Positions 44,020 to 53,240 of a DNA stretch of 64,000 bases are shown in pieces. A program made the translations under genes and the position numbers. Origin of the DNA: a bacterium (GTDB lineage Bacteria > Electryoneota > RPQS01); the NCBI GenBank assembly GCA_036504735.1, contig DASXUQ010000005.1, positions 89,377 through 153,376 of the forward strand, written 5' to 3'. Below the pieces are notes generated by a model, which did not search any database, was not told the DNA's origin, and saw only the letters and a list, made by a program, of their open reading frames with translations. Positions within the stretch are counted from its first letter, which is position 1. Every line of letters begins with the position of its first letter.

Positions 44020-46320
44020 TCAGACGGGATCGGTGAAGGTTTCGGTGGGCTCTTGGGTGCCGAGTTCACCCGGGCGGTTTCTGCCCTTCCACATGCGGAC
44101 GGCCAGATAGACAATGGGGAGAATTCCACCCACAATGAACAGGGCATCCCCCGGCAGCCGAAGCCATTCGATAACTTTGACGAGCGGGCTGTTGAAGAAC
44201 TCGGGTTGGCGGGCATGCCAGTAACTTTGATCGAGGGCCGTCTTGATCTGCAGCAGCCCGATGGGAAACAGGTTTACGAAGAGCATCCAGGCGAGTCCGA
44301 GGTTCAGGCTCCAAAAAGACCATCGCATGGCGAGTTCGCTGCCGCGATCTCGAGGAATAAAGTAGCGCGCAACGAACATGAAGAAGCCGAGCGCCAGCAT
44401 TCCATAGACTCCCATCATGGCGCCATGGCCGTGGTTGGCGGTCCATTGCGTGCCGATCTCATAGTAGCTGACGATGGGAAGATTAATCAGGAATCCAAAG
44501 ACGCCGGCACCGAGGAAGTTCCAGAATCCGACGGCGATCAGAAACATCACGGCCCACTTGTGGGGAAAATCTGCGCTTGCGGTACGGAGCATGGATGGCT
44601 GGTGTGGCGGAGCCCCGAGCTGCATGAAGCGCCAGGCCTCATAGGTCAGAAGAAGCAACGGAATGACTTCCATTGCGGAAAAGAAGGCACCCAGCGCCAT
44701 GTGGATTGCAGGCGCACCGCTGAAGTACAGATGGTGCATGGTGCCGATTACCCCTCCAACGGAGTACAGAACAATGTCCAGATAGATGATCGTGGTGGCC
44801 ATCCGGACGCGGACGACGCCGAGCAGGACGAAAATGTAGGCCACCGTAATGGTTGAGAAGAGTTCGAGGAAGTCTTCAACCCAAAGGTGAACGACCCAAA
44901 AGCGCCAGAAATCCATTTGGGCAAAATTGACATCTTTGCCGAAAACCATCCCTGCGGCGTAGAAGAGCGGAATCGAAATGGCGCTGTAGAGATACAGCCA
45001 GGGCATGTTGCCGCGATGCTCTCCTGAGAGCCGGCGGCGAAGGCCACGTATGAGAATAACAAGCCAGAGGATCATACCCACGGTCAAGAGGATTTGCCAT
45101 AGCCGCCCCAAGTCCAAGTACTCCCAGCCTTGAGATCCGATCCAGAACCAAGGGCCCGCCGAGGTGATGACATTGTGCAGGCTGGCGGCTTCTCCGGCCA
45201 GACTGCCGACAACCACCAGAACCAGAGCCGCAAACAGCAGCAGAGCAAGTTTGTCCTGGCCTTTGGGTTCATGGCGGGCGATCATCGGTGTCAGGAAGAT
45301 GCCGATGGCGAGAAAACTGGCCGCGACAAAGAACAGGGCGAGCTGCAAGTGCCACATGCGCGAAAGGTTGTAAGGAAGCCAGTCGGCGATGGGAAAGCCG
45401 TAGAAGCCTTTCATTTCTACATGATAATGGGCATTGACGCCGCCCAGCAGGCCTTGAAGGAGAAACAGCCCCGCGATCACGAGAAAATACCAAGGCACTG
45501 CGCGCTGGGACGGTGTCAGACGGAGCTGCTCCGGCGGCCGGAAGAGACGTGGTTCGGTGTCCCCCTCATCATGCCAGCCAAGCTGTTCATAGCGGCCAAA
45601 GGCGAAGAACACGGCTCCGGTTCCGCCAAGGAGGGCCACCAGACTAAGCACACTCCAGAGCAGAGCCGAACTGGTGGGACGATTTCCGGCGAGGGGCTCG
45701 GGGGGCCAATTGTTGGTGTAGGAGTAGGACTCCCCCGGCCGGGCTGTGGCGCCCGCCCACGCGGACCAGAAGAAGAAAGACGCGAGGCGTTTGACGTCCG
45801 CGCTATCCGAGATGGAAGGGCGCTGTAACTCGTTGCTGCTTCTCCCCTGCCGAAACCAGTCGGTATAGTAGGCGACCAGATTCCGGTACGCATCCGCCTG
45901 GGCGGGAGTTAGCGTTAACGTCTGGCTGACCGAATTGTAGGCGTTTTCTTTCCAGTCGTGTTCGACCCGATCCCGGGCCTCGGCATCGGAATGGCCTTGC
46001 GCCCGATAGAAGGCGAGCATGCTGACGGAACCGCGATGCAGCGCTTCGGCGGTGAAATCCGGCCCGAGATAGGCACCGTGCCCGAAGATGGTGCCGAACT
46101 GCATCAGGCCATATTTCTGGAAAAGGTGTTGCCCACCGACGATTTCATCTCCGCTGAAGAGCACATCTCCCTTATCGGTGCGAACTTCACGAGGGACTGG
46201 CGGCGAGCCGGTTGCGATGCGGGCGGCGAGGTATCCAAGAACGGCAAAACCAAACACGAACGTGATCACCGCGGCCTTGAGCCAGCGGGGCGAAACCACC
46301 ATTCGATTGTTCTTGTCCAT
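44020..46320 (-). CDS. norZ: Quinol-dependent nitric oxide reductase (qNOR)
   Basis: Reduces two NO to N2O at the inner membrane using quinol. 766 aa, the single-subunit form: an N-terminal extension with one membrane helix and a periplasmic domain (about 15-225) fused to a 12-helix NorB core. Key residues visible: FWVVHLWVEDFLELFSTI (haem ligand His and the catalytic-site Glu), GTMHHLYF (His pair) and WTANHGHGAMMGVYGML. The ribosome site AGAGG lies 6 bases before the ATG. No Q-loop or regulator gene is adjacent, so it probably serves NO detoxification or partial denitrification. Confidence 0.95.
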   Translation of the reverse strand: MDKNNRMVVSPRWLKAAVITFVFGFAVLGYLAARIATGSPPVPREVRTDKGDVLFSGDEIVGGQHLFQKYGLMQFGTIFGHGAYLGPDFTAEALHRGSVSMLAFYRAQGHSDAEARDRVEHDWKENAYNSVSQTLTLTPAQADAYRNLVAYYTDWFRQGRSSNELQRPSISDSADVKRLASFFFWSAWAGATARPGESYSYTNNWPPEPLAGNRPTSSALLWSVLSLVALLGGTGAVFFAFGRYEQLGWHDEGDTEPRLFRPPEQLRLTPSQRAVPWYFLVIAGLFLLQGLLGGVNAHYHVEMKGFYGFPIADWLPYNLSRMWHLQLALFFVAASFLAIGIFLTPMIARHEPKGQDKLALLLFAALVLVVVGSLAGEAASLHNVITSAGPWFWIGSQGWEYLDLGRLWQILLTVGMILWLVILIRGLRRRLSGEHRGNMPWLYLYSAISIPLFYAAGMVFGKDVNFAQMDFWRFWVVHLWVEDFLELFSTITVAYIFVLLGVVRVRMATTIIYLDIVLYSVGGVIGTMHHLYFSGAPAIHMALGAFFSAMEVIPLLLLTYEAWRFMQLGAPPHQPSMLRTASADFPHKWAVMFLIAVGFWNFLGAGVFGFLINLPIVSYYEIGTQWTANHGHGAMMGVYGMLALGFFMFVARYFIPRDRGSELAMRWSFWSLNLGLAWMLFVNLFPIGLLQIKTALDQSYWHARQPEFFNSPLVKVIEWLRLPGDALFIVGGILPIVYLAVRMWKGRNRPGELGTQEPTETFTDPV

Positions 46321-46600
46321 AGTTGCCTCTATGACGCGAGCAAATATGTGGAGGATTTCCGGTTGCTCCGGACTCCAACGCGACTGCCGCCTCGGCCCCG
46401 TCGCGTAGCCGGATCATGTGACTATGAATATTTTGGATCAGGAAAGGGCAGCGAGCATGTTGCAGCAAGTGGATAGTTAGATAGCGTCTCGATATGGTGC
46501 GGCGCAAATACGCAGAATGATGTTATCCTATTAACGTTTTGTTGCGCTCAAAAGAGCCCGCAAAATTCACTTTCTTGAAATTCTAAACATTGTCAGGGCA

Positions 46601-46630
46601 AAAAGAAAACCCGAACCAAGGGTCCGGGTT
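46601..46630 (-). terminator. Terminator of the secreted-protein gene
   Basis: On the minus strand AACCCGGACC, loop TT, GGTTCGGGTT followed by TTCTTTTT; one mismatch. The rest of the 335-base gap to the NO reductase gene is the NO reductase upstream region, where no clear operator was recognised. Confidence 0.8.
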
Positions 46631-46654
46631 GCATATTCTGGATGGCCACCGTTT

Positions 46655-47506
46655 TCAGCGCGATAGTTCGACAGGCTGTAGGTGCGCTTCAAGCCGGTAG
46701 GCTTTGCCGGGGGCCAAGGTCAGCGTCTGGACATAGGGCAGATAGCCGCGATGGGCAATGCGAATTTCGACGGGGCCGGCGGGCAGCACTGCCATCCGGC
46801 AAGCGTTGGCGCGCTGCTTCTCCGTGGAAGCCCCGGTGAGGTCGATGCGGTCACAGCGGGCGAAAGTGACAGAACCTGCCGTAATCTGCGGCGCAGGAGC
46901 ATTCACCCACACGACGAGCCGTGCCATGTTAGAGGTCGATCCTGTGGGATTGTAAGCAGACAGGTCTCCCTCCGGAAACAGGATTGCCGTGGAGGCCGGA
47001 TGCAGGTTGCCACCGGCTGTAAGGATGGGGACGAGTTGCTCGGCAATACGAGCCGCTGCTGTGGGGAGATCCTCCCACAAATTCACGGTGGCGGAAACGG
47101 CGTAACCGGGGGGAATGTCCGTCGAGGCAGCGAGGCCAATGCGAGCGTCCACGCGGATCTGATGGGCGAACTCCCCGTAACTCCCGATGATAGCGTAATC
47201 CGCTCCCAAAGCACTCGAAGTGCGGGAGGCTAAGACCGGGTCGTTCCAAGTGGCCGGGGTTACCTTGTGAACCTTAATGTAATCTGATAGGTCGGATGGT
47301 GCAACAACCCTGATGGCAGGATATTTGGATAGGTCAGCCGTGATCATCTCCTGCAAGGCCTTGCGGTAATCGAGGATAGACTGCTTGCCATCAAACGTGT
47401 ACAGCGAATCCATAATGGGATCGAATGGGAAAATGAGTACGCGCGGCTGCGCGAGAGCTGCGACGGTCAAGCAAAATAGGGCAAGGCCCGCGAATAGTGT
47501 TTTCAT
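46655..47506 (-). CDS. Secreted protein with CsgG/FlgO-like and PEGA-like parts
   Basis: 283 aa with a clear signal peptide (MKTLFAGLALFCLTVAALAQ). Residues 22-150 (RVLIFPFDPIMD, IRVVAPSDLSDYI, ALGADYAIIGSYGEF) have the alternating pattern of CsgG/FlgO/TolB-N-type domains. The C-terminal 70 residues (GPVEIRIAHRGYLPYVQTLT) look like a PEGA domain. The family match is by pattern only. AGGAG lies upstream of the ATG. Envelope or cell-surface role inferred; no partner genes nearby. Confidence 0.7.
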   Translation of the reverse strand: MKTLFAGLALFCLTVAALAQPRVLIFPFDPIMDSLYTFDGKQSILDYRKALQEMITADLSKYPAIRVVAPSDLSDYIKVHKVTPATWNDPVLASRTSSALGADYAIIGSYGEFAHQIRVDARIGLAASTDIPPGYAVSATVNLWEDLPTAAARIAEQLVPILTAGGNLHPASTAILFPEGDLSAYNPTGSTSNMARLVVWVNAPAPQITAGSVTFARCDRIDLTGASTEKQRANACRMAVLPAGPVEIRIAHRGYLPYVQTLTLAPGKAYRLEAHLQPVELSR

Positions 47507-47627
47507 GGATGACTCCTGTTCACGATGCTTATACGCTCCAACGCAAATTGAGGATCAGTGCTATCTTTAGTGTCCTCTTCCCTGCTCCGGCAATCTGCGG
47601 GAGGTAGATACCGGTTCGCTCGATGCA

Positions 47628-49583
47628 TCACGCGGGATGCTGGTCCGGCCAGTCTTCAGGAACGAGTGCCGGAGGATTCGTCCAAGGTCGTTCCACCAAT
47701 GCATTTTGAAACCACTCGTCACGAAGATTCGCATGCTCGGTGACGATCAACTGGAAGCCGGGTACATCCTGCTGGGTAAACTTCAGCAACAGTGCGAAAA
47801 GGCGGCGCACCGCATTCAGGTCGGCGTCAGATTCTTCAGTCTTCTGCACCGAGCCGTCGGCGTCTCTGTATGCCTCGGATGGAAAGTAGACTTGGGTCGG
47901 TTGATCGATCATCAGGAAGCGCGGGATCGGGCAGTTGTTCTCTGCCGCGAATCGGTGTAGCGCGAGCAGTGCCGACAGATGGTAGGCCAGGTGATTCGCG
48001 GCACCCCCGGTCCGGGCCAGCGGTACCGGATGATCGGGCAAATCGAAGATGATCGTCAATTGTTGTAGATTGAGCCGCACAGGGTAAGGGGCGAATTCGG
48101 CCTGGAACATCTGAATGTATCGTGACACTTGGGCGGAGATGTTATTGAGGAGCGACGTCAGGCGTTCGTTGCTGTCGTCAACGCCTATTTGTTCCGCAAG
48201 CTGCTCAACCTTTATGCCGAGGCGACGATTCTCAGCCGCCAACCTTGCAAGATCTTCGTTCGGGAGGAGCGTTTCCAGAAACAAGCTGATGCGACCTACG
48301 ACGCGGGCAGCAGCGTTGTTGCGGTTGCCCAGTTCTGCGATGACTTCATTGGCTGAGATTGCCGCAGATAGCTCTGCTTCCTTCTGCTTGATGTTGCTCG
48401 CGATCTCGTCCTTTTTGCCGGCCAAATCGATCAGGTAGGCGTCGAGCTTGGGACGTTGGCCTGCAGCGATGCGCAATTCACTGTCGAGCGATTCCAGTTC
48501 GTTGAGCAGCATGGCGGCGACGGGAGAATCCAGCGCCAAGTTCCGCTCGCTAAACGGCCATTGCCACTGGCCAGTATCCGGGTTCTTCGGCAGCGCCTTG
48601 ATCGAGGCCAGCCGGTCCACCTGTTCGACGGCTTCGCTTTCGTAACCGCCGGCCCGCTTGGCGAACAAATTCGCAGCGTCGATCCTATCTTGGGCGTCGC
48701 GACGATTTTGACGCAACTGGCCCAGTTCTTCCTCCAAGCGCGAAATTCGGCTGCCATCGTCGTCCGGCACGGTTTCGGGCATCCACGACAATGCCGATCT
48801 CAACGCACGGATGATCCCGTCGGCATTGGGACTCTCGTCGGTGGAGCCGACGACGCCGACCGTCTTGGCTTCCGAGTAGAGACTAACGGCCTTCTCGTGC
48901 GACGTGTCAACGGCGCTACGCGCCTGCTCAAGCTTCTTAGCGTTGAGCTTTAGATCCTTCTGCGCCTTACGCAACCTGGATTCTAATTCGTAGCGGTCGT
49001 GCGAGGAGACTCCAAGCAGGATGGGTAGCGTGTCGCGGATCGCCTGCGGCTGAAATGGCTCGTTCTGGCGGTAGAAAAGTTGATACTTGCTGGTAAGCAG
49101 CCCCTGTTTCTGGAAAAGATAGTAGTACGTGTGTTTGACGTTCGCATCGAAGCTAACACGGCTGTGTTCGAGCGCGACATCTGTGCGGTTCTCGGGGATG
49201 CCCAGTAAGCGCGACAGCAGTTCAACGATGCTCTCGTCGTCAGTGTTGACCGCCAAGTCTTTGAACTCGGGTGCCTGCAAGTCGGCACCCCTTCGCAGCA
49301 TCACCGTGCTGCAACTGGCGCCACCGCCGGGCGGAGTCGGCTTGGCGACAAGCACACGTTCATTCTGGAACTGATAGATCACAGCAAACCAAGCCACCTT
49401 GTCACGAATGATGCCTTCAGGGACGTTGAACGAGGATTGTCCCATGCAGTATTCGATGATCTCAGAAAGCGCGGACTTGCCGGTGGAAGAGCGGCCGGTT
49501 ATGATATTGAGCCCTTCCACATTGAACCGAAGGTCGCGCTGCTGGCCGTCGTGGCTATAGATGTGGATTGATTTAATCTTCAT
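47628..49583 (-). CDS. ABC-3C system ATPase (DUF3732-type)
   Basis: 651-aa SMC/RecN-like ABC ATPase. Walker A is GRSSTGKSALS near residue 30. A long coiled-coil middle follows (about 205-470, RKAQKDLKLNAKKLEQARSA onward). A degenerate signature region (TGGAANHLAYHLSALLALHR) precedes the Walker B-like FLMIDQPTQVYFP near 566, where DQPTQ replaces the usual DEP, and an H-loop (VTEHANL). This is the DUF3732 group, the ATPase of three-component ABC conflict systems. Its ATG overlaps the stop of the middle component by 4 bases; it is the last gene of the operon. Confidence 0.88.
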   Translation of the reverse strand: MKIKSIHIYSHDGQQRDLRFNVEGLNIITGRSSTGKSALSEIIEYCMGQSSFNVPEGIIRDKVAWFAVIYQFQNERVLVAKPTPPGGGASCSTVMLRRGADLQAPEFKDLAVNTDDESIVELLSRLLGIPENRTDVALEHSRVSFDANVKHTYYYLFQKQGLLTSKYQLFYRQNEPFQPQAIRDTLPILLGVSSHDRYELESRLRKAQKDLKLNAKKLEQARSAVDTSHEKAVSLYSEAKTVGVVGSTDESPNADGIIRALRSALSWMPETVPDDDGSRISRLEEELGQLRQNRRDAQDRIDAANLFAKRAGGYESEAVEQVDRLASIKALPKNPDTGQWQWPFSERNLALDSPVAAMLLNELESLDSELRIAAGQRPKLDAYLIDLAGKKDEIASNIKQKEAELSAAISANEVIAELGNRNNAAARVVGRISLFLETLLPNEDLARLAAENRRLGIKVEQLAEQIGVDDSNERLTSLLNNISAQVSRYIQMFQAEFAPYPVRLNLQQLTIIFDLPDHPVPLARTGGAANHLAYHLSALLALHRFAAENNCPIPRFLMIDQPTQVYFPSEAYRDADGSVQKTEESDADLNAVRRLFALLLKFTQQDVPGFQLIVTEHANLRDEWFQNALVERPWTNPPALVPEDWPDQHPA

Positions 49584-50068
49584 GGACGGATCCCAAAAGT
49601 CGTGTAAACGGTCACCCGGTCAGCGATGCGTGCGAATTCCTTGCCCACGATGCGAGCAACCTTCTGGCAGGCGATGGTCTCGTCGGTTCCGGCGACGGTC
49701 GTGAGCACCTTTTTGGGCACGGTCTGGAAACGACCGTCGTCCGTTACCGCGATGCAGCCTCTTTCCATCAGCAGACCGAACCCCTCAAAGGTGTAGGGCA
49801 GCATCTGTGTGACTCGATCGGCAAGTCCCACCATGACCTGCTGGTTCTTCTCTACAGTCTTGAGCAGATAGCTGAGCGGGCTGTCGGCGATCACATCACG
49901 CGTATCCTTATGCAGGCACAGTGGCAATACCAGCAATGACAGCGAGAAGGGCATGCCGCGGGCGTCTCTTTCCTCGAAGCCATGCAGTGCGCGGAACAGG
50001 ATCAGGCCGCAGAATGCGGGATTGAACAGATTCCGAATCTCGAAGGGACGCTGATCCCACCGCTTCAT
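49580..50068 (-). CDS. ABC-3C system middle component
   Basis: 162-aa helical protein lying between the other two ABC-3C genes and overlapping both by 4 bases. It starts MKRWDQRPFEIRNLFNPAFC, the pattern seen in middle components (RPxExxNLxNPAFC), and ends in a winged-helix-like stretch (GFGLLMERGCIAVTDDGRF) and TVYTTFGIRP. By analogy it bridges the ATPase and the effector. Recognition rests on position and N-terminal pattern. Confidence 0.82.
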   Translation of the reverse strand: MKRWDQRPFEIRNLFNPAFCGLILFRALHGFEERDARGMPFSLSLLVLPLCLHKDTRDVIADSPLSYLLKTVEKNQQVMVGLADRVTQMLPYTFEGFGLLMERGCIAVTDDGRFQTVPKKVLTTVAGTDETIACQKVARIVGKEFARIADRVTVYTTFGIRP

Positions 50069-51291
50069 GATGACACCTCCAGCACTGCACCGAGGCGGAC
50101 GAGGAATCTGGGATGCCAGTAGATCTTGGGTACAGGCGTCACATCGGCCAAGATGTGGAAGCTTCCGCGAAGGACATAGGGCTCCGTCACGAGTGCACGA
50201 ATGCGCAGGGATTCGATCTTCTCAGTCTCGAATTCCGCCCAGCGGTATAGAGCTGCGCCGGCTGCGCGAAGGGCTTCCTCCGCGCTGTCGACATTCAGCG
50301 TCTCGAAGACGACATCCTTGTAGCGGCTCCATTCATCGGTAATGCGATCTTCGTAATCCTCTACCTCTCCCGACACCAGCAGGTTCTCCCGCGCCCAAGT
50401 TGATCGTTGCTGGAACGCCCTGTAATAGTCCAAGATTGCATTCCTAATCCGGTTGGATGAGATGCCGATCTCGCGCAGTTGGACCACGAACCGGCGCTCA
50501 TCGGCATCGGTGTCGATCATATCGACAGGCACTTTTCCGCGGTAGTCGATCGGCAGGTTGTCCGCCCTATATTCCTCGGCGAACTTGGAGAGCCTATCCG
50601 AGACTTCGCGGCCAAAGATTCCTTCCGTGCTGGCTCCCTCCAATTGGTTGATCACGGCGTCAGTCCACCAACCCTCCAGCTTTTCGAAGACGAACTCGCG
50701 GTGCTCACGTCGGATGCTTTTCATGTGCGTGTCCCTGATTATCGCCGGGATGTCTCCGATGCGTGGGCTGCTGTCAAGGATCAGGATGCGTTCGAGGAAA
50801 TCCCGTTTCTCGGGTTCGCTCAATTCGTTGAAACTTGCGGCTATCGGCTTGATGAGTTTCGATTTTGACTTAGCGAGTGCTGCCTCGACCAACTCGGGGA
50901 GAGTGGAAGCGTCGGGCTGATTGTGCAGAAGGCGGGCGAGGAATGAGTCGGCCGATACCGTGGCGGTGGTGAACAGGAAGAATCTTAGGTTCGATGCGGC
51001 GCGACCATCTCTTTTGTACCGCTCCAACCAGATGTTGACGGACTTCCAAAAGTCGGGCGACAAGTCGGTCAGCCTGTCGCCACCTGCTTTGTGTTTGAGC
51101 GAGGCCAGCGACTTGCCGGCACTGCTGTCCACGAAATCAAGGTCGTCGTCCTTTTCGAAGAAGACGGCGGTGTCCTCGGGCAATTTCAGCAAATGGAGCA
51201 GGGCGAGACGCCCTTGGTAGGCGTACCCGAGACCTTGTTCGCTTGCTGAGTACTTGTCGGTGGTTGAGGCTGTCATCGGTCTAAACGGCAT
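50065..51291 (-). CDS. ABC-3C system effector/C-terminal component with nuclease-like N-terminus
   Basis: 408 aa. The N-terminal 100 residues (GYAYQGRLALLHLL, FFEKDDDLDFVDS near 44-56, SLASLKHKAGG near 61-71) follow the strand order and acidic/Lys spacing of PD-(D/E)xK-like dsDNA nucleases found in other conflict systems. Candidate residues are E46, D50/D52, K66/K68. The remainder is helical, ending in a small beta domain (ALVTEPYVLRGSF, KIYWHPRFLVRLG) typical of the ABC-3C C-terminal component. First gene of the operon. An ATG five codons downstream is an alternative start; no strong ribosome site is seen for either. Confidence 0.82.
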   Translation of the reverse strand: MPFRPMTASTTDKYSASEQGLGYAYQGRLALLHLLKLPEDTAVFFEKDDDLDFVDSSAGKSLASLKHKAGGDRLTDLSPDFWKSVNIWLERYKRDGRAASNLRFFLFTTATVSADSFLARLLHNQPDASTLPELVEAALAKSKSKLIKPIAASFNELSEPEKRDFLERILILDSSPRIGDIPAIIRDTHMKSIRREHREFVFEKLEGWWTDAVINQLEGASTEGIFGREVSDRLSKFAEEYRADNLPIDYRGKVPVDMIDTDADERRFVVQLREIGISSNRIRNAILDYYRAFQQRSTWARENLLVSGEVEDYEDRITDEWSRYKDVVFETLNVDSAEEALRAAGAALYRWAEFETEKIESLRIRALVTEPYVLRGSFHILADVTPVPKIYWHPRFLVRLGAVLEVSS

Positions 51292-51295
51292 GTTA

Positions 51296-51335
51296 TAGAT
51301 AGCAATGATTCCATCGTGTTAAGATAGCATATCTT
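51296..51335. promoter_or_regulatory. Possible operator upstream of the ABC-3C operon
   Basis: AAGATA-GCA-TATCTT (51321-51335) is a 6-base inverted repeat. AGATAGCA recurs at 51297-51304, close to the start codon. Such paired sites suit a repressor, but none is encoded here. Confidence 0.35.
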
Positions 51336-51587
51336 GAGGTAAAATGAAAGATGGAAGATCTGAATCGCGTTATTTTGTAATTTTTGGGCATTTGGGCAAA
51401 TCCGAATCTCACAATTTCACGCCTCGTGCAAGGAAATTGATTGACTTGACCGTGACTCGTCACAGGACGCCCATTGTCTTCAGGCTGCGTGTCACAACTT
51501 TAGAGCCAAGAACCGTCCACATCGGCGGGATCAACTTGAGTGCCTCTGATCCATCCTTCAAGGGTATGAGCCTTGCCCCTACATGCA

Positions 51588-51624
51588 AGAAGGACCTGAC
51601 AACGTCAAGTCCTTCTTCTTTTAA
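51588..51624. terminator. Hairpin downstream of tRNA-Sec
   Basis: AGAAGGAC-C-TGAC, loop AAC, GTCA-A-GTCCTTCT with a T-rich tail on the plus strand. It lies just 3' of the minus-strand tRNA-Sec. The rest of the gap (51336-51587) holds no credible gene. Confidence 0.65.
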
Positions 51625-51643
51625 GTGCTTAAGAAGCGAAATA

Positions 51644-51741
51644 TGGCGGGAACGTCTGGGAATCGAACCCAGCCATCCGCCGCGAGGCGGACGCAAACGG
51701 TTTTGAAGACCGCGAGGGCCACCAGTGCCCCATCCGTCCCC
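51644..51741 (-). tRNA. selC: tRNA-Sec (anticodon TCA)
   Basis: 98 nt with encoded CCA. The 5' acceptor side GGGGACGG pairs with CGTTCCC near the 3' end. The anticodon loop CTTCAAA gives TCA. A very long variable arm (GCGTCCGCC, loop TCGC, GGCGGATGG) and the T-arm CTGGGTTCGATTCCCAG are typical of selenocysteine tRNA. It follows mpl on the same strand, and selB is at the far end of the same run. The other tRNAs in the window lack encoded CCA. Confidence 0.95.
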
Positions 51742-51747
51742 ATACTC

Positions 51748-51775
51748 CTCTTCCCTGCTCGCGCGGGGATGGGGG
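51748..51775 (-). repeat. Palindromic repeat related to the leuS insertion
   Basis: Minus strand ATCCCCGCGCGAGCAGGGAA followed by GAGGAG resembles the leuS hairpin CTTCCCCGCAAGCGGGGAAG-GAG, but is degenerate. It lies directly upstream of tRNA-Sec. Confidence 0.5.
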
Positions 51776-51796
51776 TATGAAAGAAAACAACTTTCA

Positions 51797-51850
51797 GGCA
51801 CGGCATGTCCGGCGAAGCCGAGATCTCGCTTCGCGGACCGTGCCCCTACG
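51797..51850 (-). repeat. GTAGGGGCACG palindromic element with an inner hairpin
   Basis: On the minus strand GTAGGGGCACG, then GTCCGCGAAGC...GCTTCGCCGG, then ACATGCCGTGCC. The outer parts match the 15.7 kb palindrome; the inner 30 bases form their own hairpin. The element overlaps the end of mpl. Confidence 0.65.
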
Positions 51851-53240
51851 ACCGATCCTTTCCGTCAAACATCTGTACCAGTGCCGCCGGGGCACCGTCG
51901 AAGCTGCCGTTGCTCATGAAGAGGATCACGGTGGGCGTGCCGTTCAGCAATGAGAAAATATACGAAGGAATATCCGAATTTGCCATCTGGGCCGAGGGGA
52001 TACCGCGAGCGGTGAGATCACGGCGGACGGCGGCCAGATCGAGGCGCTGGTCGACAGGAATCCGCTCGATGCGGTGAATGGTGCCGAAGATCGCGTGATC
52101 GGCAGCGGCAAAGGCGGCGGGGATTTCGGCTTGGAAGATGTTCCGAACCATGGTGTTGGAACGCGGCTCAAAGACGGCAATCAGGCGATGGCCGGGGTGC
52201 TTCTCCCGGACAGCCTGAATCGAGGCAGCGATGGCTGTTGGATGGTGCGCAAAATCATCATAAATGGTCAGGTCGGCACGCTCGAAAAGCTTTTCGAAGC
52301 GGCGGCGAATTCCCCGGAAAGTCCCGAGGGCTGCTTCAATGTCCGGGAGACTGGGGTGAAGATTGCTCGCGGCGGCCAAGGACATGAGAGCATTCAGACG
52401 GTTGTGGCGGCCGGGAAGGTCGAAGGAGCAGGAACGAACCTCTCCCGAGGGCGTCGCATAGTGCAGGCCCGCGGCGTTTTCGAGGAGCCTCCACCCTGCT
52501 CCCTCGCCGACACCCACAGATACCGTTTCGCACGGAGCCTTGGCGACCAGTTCGCGTGTGGTCTCACAGTCATGATGGTAGATGAGGCGACCAGTGCGCG
52601 GCAGGAGATTGATGAGACGCCGGAAAGAAAGCAGCATCTCTTCCTGCGAGGCGAAGATATCCGCATGATCAAATTCCACCGTTCCTAAAAGCAAGGTGCG
52701 GGGGAAATAGTGGAGGAACTTGGAGCGCTTGTCGAAGAACGCGCTGTCATATTCATCGCCCTCCAGCACGAAGGGAGCGTTCTTTTTTCCGAGAGCCGCG
52801 CCGAGGGGGAAATTCAAGGGCAGGGCACCGATCAGAAAGCCGGGATCCACACCTACAGCATGCAGCACGTGCGACAGGCAGGCGGTGGTAGTGCTCTTGC
52901 CGTGGGTTCCGGCGACAACCACGGAATGGCGTCCGGCCAGCACAAAGCGGTTCAGAAAATCCGGAAAGGAATAGAGCAGCGCTCCGGCATCGAGCGCGGC
53001 TTCCACTTCAGCATGGCCGCGCGACTGGGCATTGCCGATGATGACCGGAGAGCCATCAAGGGGGATGTTGTCCGCACTGTAAGGCGTGCGCGGCGTGATG
53101 CCGGCGTTGCGCAGCACCGTGGCGGCGGGTTCGTAGATACTGCCATCGGACCCCGAAACTTCGAAGCCCGCCTGCTTGAGAAGCACGGCAACATTGGCCA
53201 TGCCGATGCCGCCGATTCCCGACAAAAAGACCTTATTCAT
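51846..53240 (-). CDS. mpl: UDP-N-acetylmuramate:L-Ala-gamma-D-Glu-meso-DAP ligase Mpl
   Basis: Mur ligase that reattaches recovered murein tripeptide to UDP-MurNAc during peptidoglycan recycling. 464 aa. SGIGGIGMANVAVLLKQAG is the N-terminal Rossmann fold, GTHGKSTTTACL near 112 is the ATP loop, EGDEYDSAFFDKRSKFLHY near 160 and DDFAHHPTAI near 340 are present, and FEPRSNTMVRNIFQ near 370 separates Mpl from MurC. Its ATG overlaps the DUF2723 stop by 8 bases. It implies diaminopimelate-type murein. Confidence 0.93.
   Translation of the reverse strand: MNKVFLSGIGGIGMANVAVLLKQAGFEVSGSDGSIYEPAATVLRNAGITPRTPYSADNIPLDGSPVIIGNAQSRGHAEVEAALDAGALLYSFPDFLNRFVLAGRHSVVVAGTHGKSTTTACLSHVLHAVGVDPGFLIGALPLNFPLGAALGKKNAPFVLEGDEYDSAFFDKRSKFLHYFPRTLLLGTVEFDHADIFASQEEMLLSFRRLINLLPRTGRLIYHHDCETTRELVAKAPCETVSVGVGEGAGWRLLENAAGLHYATPSGEVRSCSFDLPGRHNRLNALMSLAAASNLHPSLPDIEAALGTFRGIRRRFEKLFERADLTIYDDFAHHPTAIAASIQAVREKHPGHRLIAVFEPRSNTMVRNIFQAEIPAAFAAADHAIFGTIHRIERIPVDQRLDLAAVRRDLTARGIPSAQMANSDIPSYIFSLLNGTPTVILFMSNGSFDGAPAALVQMFDGKDRS

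Noticed and set aside
51344..51706. Plus-strand 120-residue open frame between the ABC-3C operon and tRNA-Sec
   Set aside because: It runs into the tRNA-Sec gene on the other strand and has no ribosome site or recognisable domain.
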